From: Lepturacanthus savala
Taxonomy: Eukaryota; Chordata; Actinopteri; Scombriformes; Trichiuridae
Reading direction: 5' to 3'
Length of the DNA: 64,000 nt
Assembly: GCA_030544235.1 (NCBI GenBank)
Contig: CM060469.1
Coordinates: forward strand, 13,820,017-13,884,016
Shown here: positions 36,639-48,789 of the stretch, in pieces
How the letters are laid out: every line of letters begins with the position of its first letter
Position numbering within the stretch: position 1 is the first letter of the stretch
The notes under the pieces: model-generated
What the model saw: the letters and a program-made list of their open reading frames with translations, nothing else
What the model was told of the DNA's origin: nothing
Databases searched by the model: none
Position numbers and translations under genes: made by a program

Positions 36639-37799
36639 GTTGAACATGCATGCACACACAGGAGCACATTGAAGACGCATACAAATCACCGGCGCCCTCA
36701 CAAATCAGACTGAAACAACAGAAAGAGAACATTGTGTCTGTCTCGGTCCACGTCTCCGCTACAAAAACATCAGCAGACCTCCACTCCTCTTAAACTCTGC
36801 CTCGCTCTCACAGGCAGTCGGGGGGGGGAGAGAACGGGAAGTTCAAGAAGGGAAGAGATTGGGTTACCGTGACATAAATCTCTATGTCTCCTTCTCCTGT
36901 GTGTGCAGGAGGTGGGCAGCAGTGCGACAAGCCTCTTAGCACCAGTGTCTTTGGGAATGCCGGCATGTTCCCTGGAGGAGATAGAGGAGATAGGCCTGGC
37001 GCCTCAGGAGGAGTCTCTCACCCTCTCTCCCTCTCCCTCTCCTTCTCCCTCACCATCTCGCTGCTTATCTCGGAGAAACCACAATGGGGCTTTGTACAGT
37101 GGAGCAAAGCGAGGAGGCTTCAGGTGGCAGTGGAGTATGATATGCAGGAGGACAGAAGGCGAGAGAATCACTCCCTCTGTTCCACACAATGATACGGAAC
37201 GATGCAGCACACCACACATCTCGAATGGATGATGCACAGCTCCATGTTCACCCGGCATATATTACATACACACCAGTCACAGGAAAGATACTGAGTTTTT
37301 TTCAGTCCATGTCAAATATTTAAATACAACCATGAGTGATTGGAGTTTTAAATGAAACTTTTTGCTGTTTTACAAGAAAGATGTCAATTTTGAGGTGGTT
37401 AATAGTGTCCGGCAGTCCAGTGGACATTAAAGAGTTTCCAAATTCATTTTGAGCCCACAATATCTAGTTGGGGCTGTGTGCATCACTGGCTACAGTGTCG
37501 TGTCATTACGTTTCAGATAAATGGCTGTTGTTATTGTTAGCTAAATGGTAGAAAGGGAAGGGATCAGCCACAGGAGGGCCAGACCGGCTAAGCTAAGGGG
37601 AATTAGATCTGGATCAGTAAAGATCTGTCTAATAATCACCTTCATTACAAATGGCCTGTTTGCTGCTGCTTGGAAGAGCACAAGAGATCAAAGTGGTGAT
37701 GACACACGCGCGCAGCATAATGACGGGCTGCTTGTCAGCAACAGGCGTGGGTTTGTGTCAACGACTGTCACGTTAACACAAAGACTGAAGGCTGTCGTG
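36639..37799. other. non-coding interval with an exon-like segment
   Basis: No confirmed gene. The segment 36909-37123 is open, follows a pyrimidine tract plus CAG, and ends at a CAG/GT. It contains a CTCTCC hexamer repeat (about 37021-37055). See findings for why I do not call it an exon. Confidence 0.4.
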
Positions 37800-37850
37800 T
37801 TTCTGCAAAGAATATATTTCTGCAAAGAATACATTTCTGCAAAGTGTAGG
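37800..37850. repeat. 17-bp tandem repeat, 3 copies
   Basis: The unit TTTCTGCAAAGAATATA occurs at 37800-37816 and 37817-37833, with a third diverged copy at 37834-37850. It generates a repeated Tyr-Phe-Cys-Lys-like peptide in the overlapping frame. Confidence 0.85.
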
Positions 37851-39334
37851 CCCTGCACAAAAGGGTCCATTTAGCGTGCGTGGCGTCACGCTGCATCCTT
37901 AACCTGCAAAATAAATATGTTCAATGTGGTTTTACAAGACAATAAAAAGTTAACTTGTCATTTATGTCTAAGGATTTGTGTCATAAAGGTCAAGCAATAT
38001 CAATCTAGAGAATACCGCTGGCCAATCACGGAGAATTCTCCATAAATCTTATCTGCTGGAAGCTTCACAACCTTGATGATTGTAGAGGCCAAAGGCCATG
38101 TATTTTCTCAGGGCAGGTAAATTGGAGAGCCAGCAGCTGAAATAGGAAAGAGCCTTGGACACACTTGAGTCCCCATGAGGAAGAGAATAGCAATTATTCT
38201 GGAAAATCAATTTTCAACCCAATCTCTCCCTCATCGACCGAGAAGCTCCTTGGAAGTAGAGAAGGTGACAGGAAAATTTATATCCCAGATTCTATTAGCA
38301 GATCTCTATTTGCTTTGTGCATTGTAGAGTGTCGACTTGTTTTTGTCCGTCGTTCTGTTAGAATAGCCACGGTATATGAAAATTGATTTTTTTTCTTACT
38401 TTCTCAAAGCTCATTCATTGATTTAATGCTTGTACAAACTCAGTTCGCTATTAGAAATTCCATTTGTTGGAAGGTTTAAGACCAGACAATGGGCACTAGT
38501 TACCATTTATTGAAATAGACTCAGACGTTCAATATGAGCTTTCCTCCATCCTCTCCCGAGTCGTTTGTATTACATGAAATCTAAGCTGCTGTTGCGTAGA
38601 TGCTGCTGTTGCTTCTCATTGTTTATCCTGTGTGTGTGTGTGCACGCACAAACACACGCACCCAATGTCATACCTCTTCATGATTATTCCCACAGTCTTA
38701 TCAGTGTTTATTTTCCTACTGCGAAAAGCCTTTCGCTCTGGCATTCTTTGCATGTCATTCCCTGACCAAGATTTATCGTTGTGTTTATCCCATTAATACG
38801 TCAAGCCATTATGTAAACTGGCTGCAGAATATTGCTGTGGTGCTTTTGACTGGTTCTCTATCACTCAGGTGTGTTTTATGTGTCTTCTACTTTTTTTGTC
38901 TGTGTCCATTTGTCATACCCGTTTCCCTTTTCAGTCAGCCATGCTGCTGTGCTTTTGTCTTATTTTATCTCATTTTAATGTGTGTACCAGCTTATATGTG
39001 CATGAGTGCACATGCATATATAGTATGCGTGTTGACACCACATAGACATAAATCACCAAGTGGCAGTGCCCCGATACAGGCTAATAAAACTCCCTGATCT
39101 GGAAGTGCTAAAGGCTCCTTCCGCATACAATCTGCAATGCAGCCCACTGGCTCTCTCTGACACCCCCACCACCACCACCACCACTACTACCACCCAAGAC
39201 TACCGTGGGGCCATTTTCATGATTAACCATAACTCCTCAAGAGGAAATTCGTTGTATGTGTTCCGTTATCCATAAACACACATAAAAGCACACTCATAAG
39301 AACAGAAAACATACACTACCACACAACCAGCAAA
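37851..39334. other. non-coding interval
   Basis: No gene seen. It contains a short GT patch (38630-38642) and a (CCA)n stretch at about 39167-39193. Confidence 0.5.
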
Positions 39335-39355
39335 GGGGGGGGGGGGGGGGGGGGG
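39335..39355. repeat. 21-G homopolymer
   Basis: Twenty-one consecutive G. Two further G/C-rich runs follow at 39502-39511 (C) and 39614-39628 (G), each beside CA/GT arrays. Confidence 0.9.
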
Positions 39356-39499
39356 ACAAAAAAACATATACTCAATGTCCCTCCCCTCCATGTCTTAATA
39401 TCCTGACACAGCAATAAAAAATTGGGGGGAGGATTTACAGTGCTGATTCTGAGAAGAAGCATTTGCTTTTGGTTACCAAGGACCTCTGCAGGATCAGCA

Positions 39500-39628
39500 G
39501 CCCCCCCCCCACACACACACACTTTGTCTACCTCTCTATCCCCTCCTCCCTTCTTCCATCTCTCAGTGAAGGATAAAAGTGTCCGGCTGTGTGTGTGTGT
39601 GTGTGTGTCTTTTGGGGGGGGGGGGGGG
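39500..39628. repeat. C-run/(AC)n and (GT)n/G-run pair
   Basis: A C run followed by ACACAC at 39502-39522 and a GT array followed by 15 G at 39587-39628 are near mirror complements about 65 bp apart. They could pair as a long imperfect stem. Confidence 0.7.
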
Positions 39629-42600
39629 TATTTGGTGAGAGTACTGACTGTTGAAACAGATGCCGGTATGCATGTGCCACCTATGTCAACATGGCCGGTC
39701 TCCGGACCTGATGCTGCTCGTAGATAGGACCCTGCCCACAGAGCCACGGAGTCTAGACTCCAGATGTGTTCACACACACTAGGACCAAGGCCAGTCCAAA
39801 GCAATAATTCTAACAGTTGACAGCCGTTTACTTACACACAGTTAGGTATGGATAATAATCTTCCTCTCCTGTCTCTAGAAAGAAATATTGCTTACAAAAA
39901 TGCAGATTTCCTTGTTTATGACAAACAGAGGACATCTTCATGTGTGCAGTAAGTGGAGTGCAGAAACACTAGATCACGATGACATTTGGATGCAGTTAGG
40001 TGGTGAAATACAAACCGATCCCTGTGCTCACTGAATCGATTTTCATCATGCACTTCGCAAACACCGGCTTGGCACGTCGATGCCAGGTAATGCTTTTGCT
40101 GGCGAAACTTTATATGATTGTTTAGAACTTTTGCTCAACATTTAAGAAGATATCGCGGGTAAAATTTCATTGTATTGTATATTTAAATTACCCACTGCTT
40201 CCCTCAAACTGCACTGAAATAAACAGAAACATATGCTGACTGCATATGCTCAACACCGCTTTATTTAGACTGTTCTATAGCGACACGACAACAAGAGTGT
40301 TTTTGTGAAAAAAAGACACATGGGTAAATTGCAACTGTTATACAAAACACGACTCGGAAAGAGGAAAAGTAAAGAGTGAAAGTGTTCAGAGCACAGATGC
40401 ACCCGCTCTCTTGCTATCTCCTGTGCTTGTGGGTATACTGCCGATCCAGCTATTCTTGTTGGTTTGTTAATTGTTTGTCACCCACCAGGTGCCATCTGTC
40501 TGTAGTCCCACAGTCCCCGAGCCATGTGGGCCGGCCTGCCTGGCGCCTGCCAACGTCACTGACCTGCAGCAACCGTCCACACCTCCGTCACACACCTCCT
40601 GATCCGTCTGGGATAAATAGCTTCTCCCTCAACTTCTGTGCTGCCATCGCGGCTTTCCAATCTGTCCTGTGTTATAGGGGGAAAAGGGAGGGGGAGGGGG
40701 GAGGGGCGGGTGACAGGAAGACACACTGAGGAAGGGGGAAGAGATAAATGAGAGGAAGGAGTGGATGGATAGATGGATGGATGGGTAGAGTGAGAATAAA
40801 CACAAGATAGAGATAGATGTCTGCAGAGATGAAAAAGCCTGGGATGTGCAGTTAAAGGCCTGTTTGTGCTTTCTGATCAGTCTGTTGTTGCAAAGCAAAG
40901 CGGCTCAAACAGAATACAGCCTGCTACAGTAGCTCGGCAACAACTGTCACATTTGTCTCTACATATGTCCGCGTGCTGCAGAAGCTAAAGCAGCACTTTA
41001 ATCAGGCTTTTAATGACTCCGCTCTGCAAAAAAGAATAATAATGAAATAAAATAAAATATCTTCCAATGTGACCCAAAATAAAAATTTTAGAAATGACAT
41101 CACCAGAAGTTGAGGTGTCTTGGATTTACTACGGCATCCGTCCCCACCTCGACACTTTAAGAGGCACTCCAACAGGCGAGGGAGGTCACCTTCACCTGGG
41201 CCTGATGTTGGGGCAGCTGTGTGTTGAAAAATGAGATCAGCTGCTTGCTCACCGGGATGCATGCGGCAGTCTGGAACTACCCAGGGCCTAGTGCACCAGC
41301 TAGCATACGGTGGCCCCAGTACAATAAAGACAGAGTGAATAGCCCCCTCTCTCCCAGCCTGTCTGCCATCCTGGGGCATGTCGGGTCACCTTGACGACTG
41401 GGCCCAACGAGGGGAGCCTCGCCCCACTTCGGGGCAAAGAAGGAGGCAGTATGGGTAATGAGGCGTTGCCATGCAAGTGGAACAGCTTTTGAATAACCCC
41501 ACATGCACACACACAGACACACACACACAGAGTATTATACTTGTGTTTACAGAAGGGACAACAGCTTGTTGGAGAAACCTCTCAGGAGTTCTTAGTCCAG
41601 GAAGGAGGAGATGCATGGGCACAACTGTGGAGGTCAGCACGTTGGGGTGAGGTATTCATGCACAGATACCTTCAATAAAAAAAGCATGGATTATATTTGA
41701 ATTAGTGCAAAAAGGAAGATATTACACTGTTGAAAGTGCATTTTGCTGTTATCTAGAAACAGTAAGGGGGCACTTAGTATTCTCATTTCTTGTATTCATC
41801 TTTGGCTCTTCAAGGTGAGAGAGTTCTAAGAGTTACAGGCTGAGCAATATTTGGAGGAGCCAACACATCAAGCTGAGAAAACAGTGTAAATCAGCCACCT
41901 ATCAAATATTCATTTGAAAAGAAGAAGTAACCAAAAAAAAAAAAGATTTTTCCAGTCCAAGTACGCCTAGTATTAATGATTTCAAGAAATTGGGTTTAAT
42001 CATTCTGCATCTTGGTCTCATAAAGACAGAGAAGCATACTGTACAGCATAACTTCATGTTGACTCAACGTTAAAGATTCTCTAATAACCTCTGAAGCTGT
42101 GCGGCATCCCATGAAGCCACTGGAATCTTTGGACTGGTGGAGCGGGACCCAGTGGGAATTTTGGATCACCTCTCCACACACAAACACACAATCAAAAGTA
42201 ATGTACACTTATCACCGACCGACAGAATTACAATTAGTGGGTGCAGCGTTGAGAACGCTGTTATGGTTGAAGGGCTTCGCAAAGTGCTTTTTAGCAGTCG
42301 CAGGAAAAAGAATGAGACAGAGACAAACCTCCAACTGCTTTGTGAAAAAAAAAGAATAAATAAAAGGCAGCTCGAAACAAGACAAATATCCCCTTGAGTG
42401 AAAAATGAAAAGCTGAAGGTTTCTGACCACATAGAAATGCAAATGCTCGAGTTTGTTTTTCATTAGCTTGGCTTGTTTGAAAGAAATAAACCTCCGCACA
42501 GGGTCTGCCTGGAATCCATGTCTTATGGTAACATAATCCAAAGTGGCTGCAGTACAGTACGCAGGCTTTACTCCAACATCTGAACACTCCATATGGGTCA

Positions 42601-42940
42601 TCAAATGTGTTTTGATTTATCTGAATGTGTTACTCATGTGTATACGTTTACAATGCTTAAGTAATACATGCATTACACATAAAATTACTTGTGAACTTTA
42701 ACCCTGTCTGTGGCAGAAAACCTGAAAAGATACCACTTCATTATTCAGCTCTTCCCTCAGTTTGCAATTGGAAACAGCCCTTTATAAATATAAATTGCTC
42801 AAAATCTTGGAAACCACGCTGAAATTCCGCAAAAGCACGCTCCATATCAGCATTAAGCTATAAAGCAATATTGTAGAAAAATGGATGACAGAAAATGTTT
42901 TTTCACAGTTTTCTGAAGGTGATGTATGATTCCAGGACGG
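39629..42940. other. non-coding interval
   Basis: No gene recognised. It includes GGGA-rich sequence at 40680-40710 and a (GATG)n patch at 40761-40788. Overlapping open frames on both strands between 40376 and 41640 and between 42099 and 42604 carry no recognisable domain. Confidence 0.45.
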
Positions 42941-45000
42941 ATTGTTCTTTTTTTTTCTCTCTCTCTCTCCATGTCTGTCCTCTCTGAATAATAATAGCCC
43001 ATCTCCTGCTCGCTACAGATGCTGGCAAGTCTAGCCTGAAATGATTATAAGAGCCAGATCCCACTGGCCAGCTTTCCAGTAACACTCCTACATGGAGATG
43101 GAACCAGAGCTGGGGCTGAGGCTGAGACTGGGGCTGGAGCTGGTGCTGGGCTGCCAAGGGAACGGACGCCAACAGGCCCAAGAAATTAATACCAGCGATG
43201 GGGCCTAACCAAGGTCCAACATGCAACTCCAGCTGGAGCAGAGGAGATGAAATGGATGACTGGCAGTGATGTCACAGACAAGGTGGCTCGAGGATCCCTG
43301 AGCCACCGCTAGCGGTGCCCCTACCTGGAACTAAGAGCGAGAAATGTGCGATTTCTCTTGATGAGCCAGACCCTGAGACGGAAGCACAACTCGAGAATTT
43401 GAGTGCCAACTTCAAATACATTACAGTAAAATTTACTTTTTTTTAAAAAAAAAAATCTACATGAAAGATAATCACACCATCTCATGCTATTATCAACCTG
43501 CGTTTTCTCCAATTAATCGGTATTTGTTCAAACTAGGAAGATGTTATTTTAAACTTCATAACCTTGCTGTGCAGAAGAACAACACATAACCGCCCTGACC
43601 GAATGGAGAAGCATGACAATGGCGGAGGTTTCAACCCGAACCGCAGCTTCGAAACTAAACCACAGCTTCCTGACATATGCTGGTCTCGTCCTATTAAGCA
43701 AAAGTTGCCAAACATTTGATTCAGTCTGGGACAATTTTAATCACCCCTTACAGGCAGTAACGACATTATAAGGTATTGGACACGACCCGATGAGAAAATG
43801 ATTTGATGGGCTGCAGATGACTGTGTTATTTACATTAGACTGTGTCGAGTATTCGTATGCGTTTTATCCTCCGTCATCCACTTTTGAGGACAGACCTGTT
43901 GTGTAATACTGTAAAAACAACACAATCATATCAGTCACTTTCTACCATCGCACATTTGCGAACAGTTAAGCGTTGCCGTCGTCTGTGTGTGTGTTTTGTA
44001 ATGAGCTCTGGGGAGGATCCAGGCAGTTTATGAGCTGAAATCTTTATCCTGTGTGTCTAATCACAGCAATGATGGTTTAAACATGAGGAAATCATTCACA
44101 TTGCTACGGCTCATGGGGAGTTTCAAAGTATCTCCGAGAAGTTATGACAACAGAAGACTGCTCTTACACACACACACACACACACATTAGTCTAACCCAT
44201 GTCTGTATGTTCAGACTCAAAATGTGGATTCTTAATGCTATAGAACTTCGGGGGGGAACTAATGAGTTTAGAAAAGAGAACTGCTTCATTTAATCTCAGA
44301 GCTTCTGTAGTAAAGAAACAGTGGATAGATTCATTTCTATTTCATCTGCAAAAAGTAAGCACATGTATGCCTGCTTTCTAATTCAATTCGTAAATCCTTA
44401 ATTGACATTTTTTTCTAGGTTAAAAAATTCAAGCAGAAAGAAACATTTAAACAATAAGTATTTGTTGTAATATTAATATAATAAGACAGTTTTCTGTCAA
44501 AGAAATAAAGGCCGACATGTTTAACTGAGGATGCTTTTCTTGTTCCCATAAATGTGAGTTATGCCAAAGCTGGAAGGCATCCAAATCAAGCCATGAGGCA
44601 ACATATTTTGTGTGGGCTAGTTAATAATGTTTGCCCCCCACTACATCTATCTGTTCCTGCTCTGGAAAAAAAAAAATCTTAATGAGTAGGTGGAATTCGT
44701 GTACGTTAAAAGGGAAACGTTCGTTTTGTCATGGAAGAAGGGAGTCATGGTGTAGCGTGAAATACGGCTGCCAAAGTGGGACGCTTAGCCGGCCTGGTTT
44801 ACAGGGGGATAAAGACTGAGAGTTTTGCTCACCCGCACTTTTAATGGAAACAGACGCTGAACATTCAGCTGGGGAGCAAATACACAAAACTGCAGCGCTT
44901 CTGTTTTCTTTTTCCACTCTACTTTGCTTTTTTTAAAACCGCCTACCACTCCCTGATGGCGTATCGTCCTAAAACTGACCAGGCTTGAAATATGACAAGT
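42941..45000. other. non-coding interval
   Basis: No gene seen. It includes a CT patch (42955-42968) and a (GGGCTG)-like imperfect hexamer region at 43105-43155, which the minus strand reads as alternating Gln and Pro. Confidence 0.45.
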
Positions 45001-45009
45001 TTAATACGT

Positions 45010-45330
45010 CCTACATCACCGTTGAGCGCGATTGAGTTACTAGAGCAACAGCCGGCCTGTCCCGGCCTGCAGTAGAGCCTGTGGAGCAGCGCTGTGAACG
45101 TAACCCCTATGCCAAAAGGGGGTTCAAACCCGGGAGGGGACGCGAGGCCTGAAGGAGTGGGGGCGACGTGTGAGATAAAAGAGCAGAGCTGCTCGGTGGG
45201 AGGCGGCTTCTCAGGTTGGCACCGGACAGGCGTCTCAGGGCAGTGGTCCTGATGACAGGTAAGGAAAAGAGGACCGGTTTGGTCGGTGCAGTTGCAGCGT
45301 GGGTGGGTGGGTGGGTGGGTGGGCCACCGG
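45010..45330 (+). promoter_or_regulatory. CpG-rich block ending in a strong splice-donor-like site
   Basis: CpG is frequent from 45010 to 45300 (GAGCGCGATT, CCCGGGAGGGGACGCGAGG, GGGGCGACGTG), unlike the surroundings. GATAAAAG at about 45173 resembles a weak TATA box. The sequence GATGACAG/GTAAGG places a near-consensus donor at 45259, right after an ATG at 45252. This is what a short first exon would look like, but no downstream acceptor or coding exon can be matched, so it may be coincidence. Confidence 0.3.
45299..45323. repeat. (GGGT)n repeat, G-quadruplex-capable
   Basis: Six GGGT units in a row, in the CpG-rich block. Four or more G3 tracts with one-base loops fit the classical G-quadruplex pattern. 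Confidence 0.85.
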
Positions 45331-45595
45331 GGGAGGCTGAGAGAGAGAGGAAGGCGGGCAGGAGGGAGGGCAGGCCCTACCGGCGTTGTCACCAGCCCCG
45401 GCGTGTTTGGATAAGACCCACGGAATATGTGGGGGAATCAGCATGAGGCATCACACCTGGAGGAAAAGACAACTAAATCCAGCCCCCAGTATGGCGGGCC
45501 CTGGCTCCACCAAGTCTAGCCAGCATCTGGAATGGATATCTAGAGATGCAGCAGGCTTTACAGCCCCCTTCACGGGTGCTTCTCTACCTTTGTTT

Positions 45596-45630
45596 AAAAA
45601 AAAAAAAAAAAGAGAGAGAGAGAGAGAGAA
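45596..45630. repeat. A run followed by (AG)n
   Basis: Sixteen A run into about nine AG units. Confidence 0.9.
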
Positions 45631-46205
45631 AAAAAGCACAGTGAAAGGTTGCGGTAAAAATAAAACAGGAGTCTCACAGAGGATTTGTGTTTATAAATAG
45701 ATGTTTCTTTCTCAAAGCGTTTCTTCTTGCATTGTATCCCATCTGTTGGCATAATGTTATTGTGCTGTTGATAAAAAATAATACTTTCTTTTTATATTTG
45801 CCGTAACTCCTTTCACCCCCAATATGTTTCCGCTTGACTCCTTTTAGTTTTAACAGCTATATTCTGGTTACAGCGGCTTTAGTGTGATCCACGTCTTTCA
45901 ACATGCGTCACTTTAAAAAGGAACAAGGCATTCACTCAGTCGAAATACAACCGTAAAGGTCCTGTATAATGAAAGTAAGATTTGAATCGGTGTTTGATTA
46001 TAGTTATTGATTCAATTTCAGGTGTCAGATCTGATGTCAGAGGAGAGAACAGAAGTTTAAGAGTAATTCTAAAAACATATATGAGATGTTTTTGTTTTTT
46101 TTTTAACCCAGGAAAAGTGTACTGTACGTGTCTTTCAATATCATTCTTTATGTATCGGGTTAAAAGGATCTAAAGTAAAGGAGCATCCGTCCCTCTCCTA
46201 AAGTG

Positions 46206-46241
46206 AAATTTGACACTAAATGTCAAATTTGACACTAAATG
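46206..46241. repeat. 17-bp direct repeat overlapping a 14-bp palindrome
   Basis: AAATTTGACACTAAATG occurs at 46206-46222 and again at 46225-46241. The junction contains the perfect palindrome TGTCAAATTTGACA (46221-46234), so the unit is both direct and partly inverted. Confidence 0.85.
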
Positions 46242-46346
46242 ACCGCTCCGCTTCCATAAAAGGTGTCGAAAGCGGCGGCTCCAACCCATCAGGACATACC
46301 AGGAGGAGCATGATGCGCTGCGGTGTGTGTACCCTCCCCGCATGTT

Positions 46347-46368
46347 TGTGTGTGTGTGTGTGTGTGTA
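46347..46368. repeat. (GT)n microsatellite
   Basis: Eleven GT units. Another GT patch lies at 46966-46980. Confidence 0.85.
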
Positions 46369-48189
46369 TGGGGTTTGTCAGGGGCCAACCAGCCGTGTTG
46401 TGACTGGAACAATCCCGGCCACAATGTTTGTTTACACAGAACCGCTCACTCACCCAAATAATCAGTCGCTGTGGGCCTTTCTAATCCCCACACAAAGTCA
46501 ATGGAGCCAGGTTGAGCTGGCGACAGCCGCGATAAGATACTCAAACACAGCCTCTTGATCTGCGAGCTGCGGCCTCTCCTTCCCACACCCTCTGTCCCCT
46601 TTGTTTCCTCTATTGCAATTCCCAACGTGACACGGATTTGAAGTTCACGGGTTGCGTTCAGAAACAGACCTGCCCGGCTTATACGGCTGAATTTTTGTTT
46701 TTTTTGCCTCCTTCTACCTTGCCTGCTTTTTTTTTTAGTGCGTGTGTGTGTGTGTTTTGTTTTTTTTCTCCTGCATTCTTGCATTGTCTACAGAAAAAAA
46801 AAAACAAGTCAAAGCAAGCTGCCGTGGTCTGAAAAAACAAAAAACAAAACAAAAAAAAAAACACCCACTCTCTCGCAAAGGAATGCAAATTTGAAATAGT
46901 GTATTGTTATGGTTTTGGCTAGGTCGGCACTCGCTCGGCAAATCCCGGTGTGGCGAGCGCGATTCTGTGTGTGTGTGTGTCCACCGATAGAGGTATGTGG
47001 TAAAACATTCATTAACATTCCATTCATGACCTCAGTATTATGTCCACAGCGAAGGAGAGCATATATTTGCCTTTCACACCTCTCGCACAGGATGAGGGGA
47101 AATGATAGAGCGTTATGTGTGTCAGTGTGCGTATGTGTGTGTGAATGAGATAGAGGAGACAGAACGAGGGAGAGCACGAACGGTGGGGAGAGGGATAAAA
47201 CACAGCTCACTGATACTACATAATCTATCTGGAACCATGTCTCAATATCACAATATTTCACACATTTACGTATCACAAATTTGGCAGTGGCAGCCTCCTC
47301 CTCAGATCAGTGGAGTTATTTCTGCCTTGTTTACTGGATGCTGCAGGACCGAGATACAGTTTGCGACGGCACAGATGGGAGAGGCTATAGCTTCGGTACC
47401 ACGGTATCGCATGCAAAAATGTTTGGTATGTTTTAACACAGATAAAGCTGACATATTCTGAGGCGTTTTGCAGACAATACCCATGAAGGAACAATCTCCC
47501 ATCTGGCAGTGCAGTCTCTCTGAAATCCTCTCTGTCATGCTCGATGAGAACCGGGGAGACAAAACATTCTGGCTATATATCAGTCCTTATCGAGGCTGTA
47601 CCTTGGGCCTCGCTGGACATCGGCAGAACATCACCCCAAGACTTCTCAAAAGAAATACACTTAACCACATGAAGGTCCATAGTCAATCGTACGTTGTTTT
47701 TTTTGTTTTTTTATCTGTTCAAAATTGACCGTAAAGGGACATTTTTCTAGTGTTAATGCTCCTTTTCAGCACGGAATTAGACAGGATACACACGCTTCAT
47801 TCAAATGTATGCATCTATTGTTGAAAATAACTCAAAATAAAGACGCAGACTGTCAGAAACCCTCACAGGTACAGCATTTAGCTTTTTAAAAATATGCTCA
47901 AATCATAACTTTTGGCAAACTCGAGCTCAACAGGCAACAGATGGGCACATTGGCCGGCTACATTTTCCATTACTTCAGTACTGATTAAAGATCACTCCCT
48001 GGATCCCTCACTTGTAAAGCAAATCACACAATGTAATTGTGTCCAACCTCAGATGGGAAAAATAAAAGCTCAGAAAAACATCCCCTTGTGCAATGCGATA
48101 AAAACGGGATAATACAAAATAAAACAAACAATAAATAAAGTGAGCAGGAAACAGGGGAACAGAAGAGGATAAGAAAGAGAATTAGGTCT
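46369..48189. other. non-coding interval
   Basis: No gene recognised. It has several A and T runs (46690-46860). Open frames such as 47102-47461 have no domain. Confidence 0.5.
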
Positions 48190-48420
48190 TTGAAAGGATG
48201 TACCTTTCCAATATTTTGTTTGTGGTGCTGGACCAAAGTCATATAACATCACTTTGTTGAATACCCAAAAGTAGACAGGTTGCACACACAGATGCTCAGA
48301 GAATGCTCTGATGAAGGCCACTAGGCTGAAACATTAGCTCTTCATTGATACGGCCAAAATAAATTGGTGCATTTCAAACCCTGTACTGCAGATCTATGCC
48401 TGTATTGCCCGTCTACTTTA
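48190..48420 (+). mobile_element. fragment of a teleost repeat with hammerhead-like core
   Basis: The segment has the look of a dispersed repeat, with a GAAAGG/CCTTTC stem at 48193-48209 and an 'aaaataaattggtgcattt' word near the end. At 48307-48333 it contains CTGATGA, a short stem GGCC-ACTA-GGCT, then GAAAC. That matches the conserved core order of hammerhead ribozymes, which are known in Penelope-like and other retroelements. The remaining helices are not clearly present. Repeat identity is from memory and the family is uncertain. Confidence 0.45.
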
Positions 48421-48558
48421 GGGTAAGAAATACAATTTCTTTTGCTCTTTGGTTGATATGGAGGTGGATCTAGATGGCAACTCAAGTGAAGTCTGAACTA
48501 CTTCACTCAGATTCTTGCCCTCCTCAGTGTTAACTGGTTAGCCACGATTTAGCTACTG

Positions 48559-48789
48559 CTAAATCTGTAAAATTAGTTTGCTTCCTGCATCATGAAGCAT
48601 GGTGTTCTGCAAGCGGGAAAGTTTGAGGCTAACGAAGCTACTTGCATTAGTATTAGCTGTGTGCTTTGCTAGCAAATGGTATTTAAGACTAGATGTATTT
48701 TGGTGGCTATTCACTTCACACAGACAGTAACTACAAATGTATGGTATTTGTTGCCAGATATCTGAAGCTGTATTTGCCATTATAAACAC
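48559..48789 (-). pseudogene. BED-type zinc finger relic of a hAT/ZBED-like transposase
   Basis: A 76-codon open frame contains CSYC, then about 13 residues, then NTSSLKYHLLAKH. This matches the spacing of the BED finger (C-x2-C ... H-x4-H) found at the N-terminus of hAT-family transposases and ZBED proteins. A Gln-Asn-Thr-Met-Leu segment follows the finger, as in several fish ZBED-like proteins. The frame ends before any catalytic or dimerisation domain. No hAT catalytic region is visible downstream (lower coordinates), so it is a fragment. A domesticated single-exon gene cannot be excluded but is unlikely at this length. Confidence 0.6.

Noticed and set aside
39316..39804. 162-codon minus-strand frame
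   Set aside because: Built largely from C runs and CA/GT arrays; no domain.
45122..45145. GGTTCAAACCCG, similar to a tRNA B box
   Set aside because: No matching A box or cloverleaf in either orientation at the right distance.
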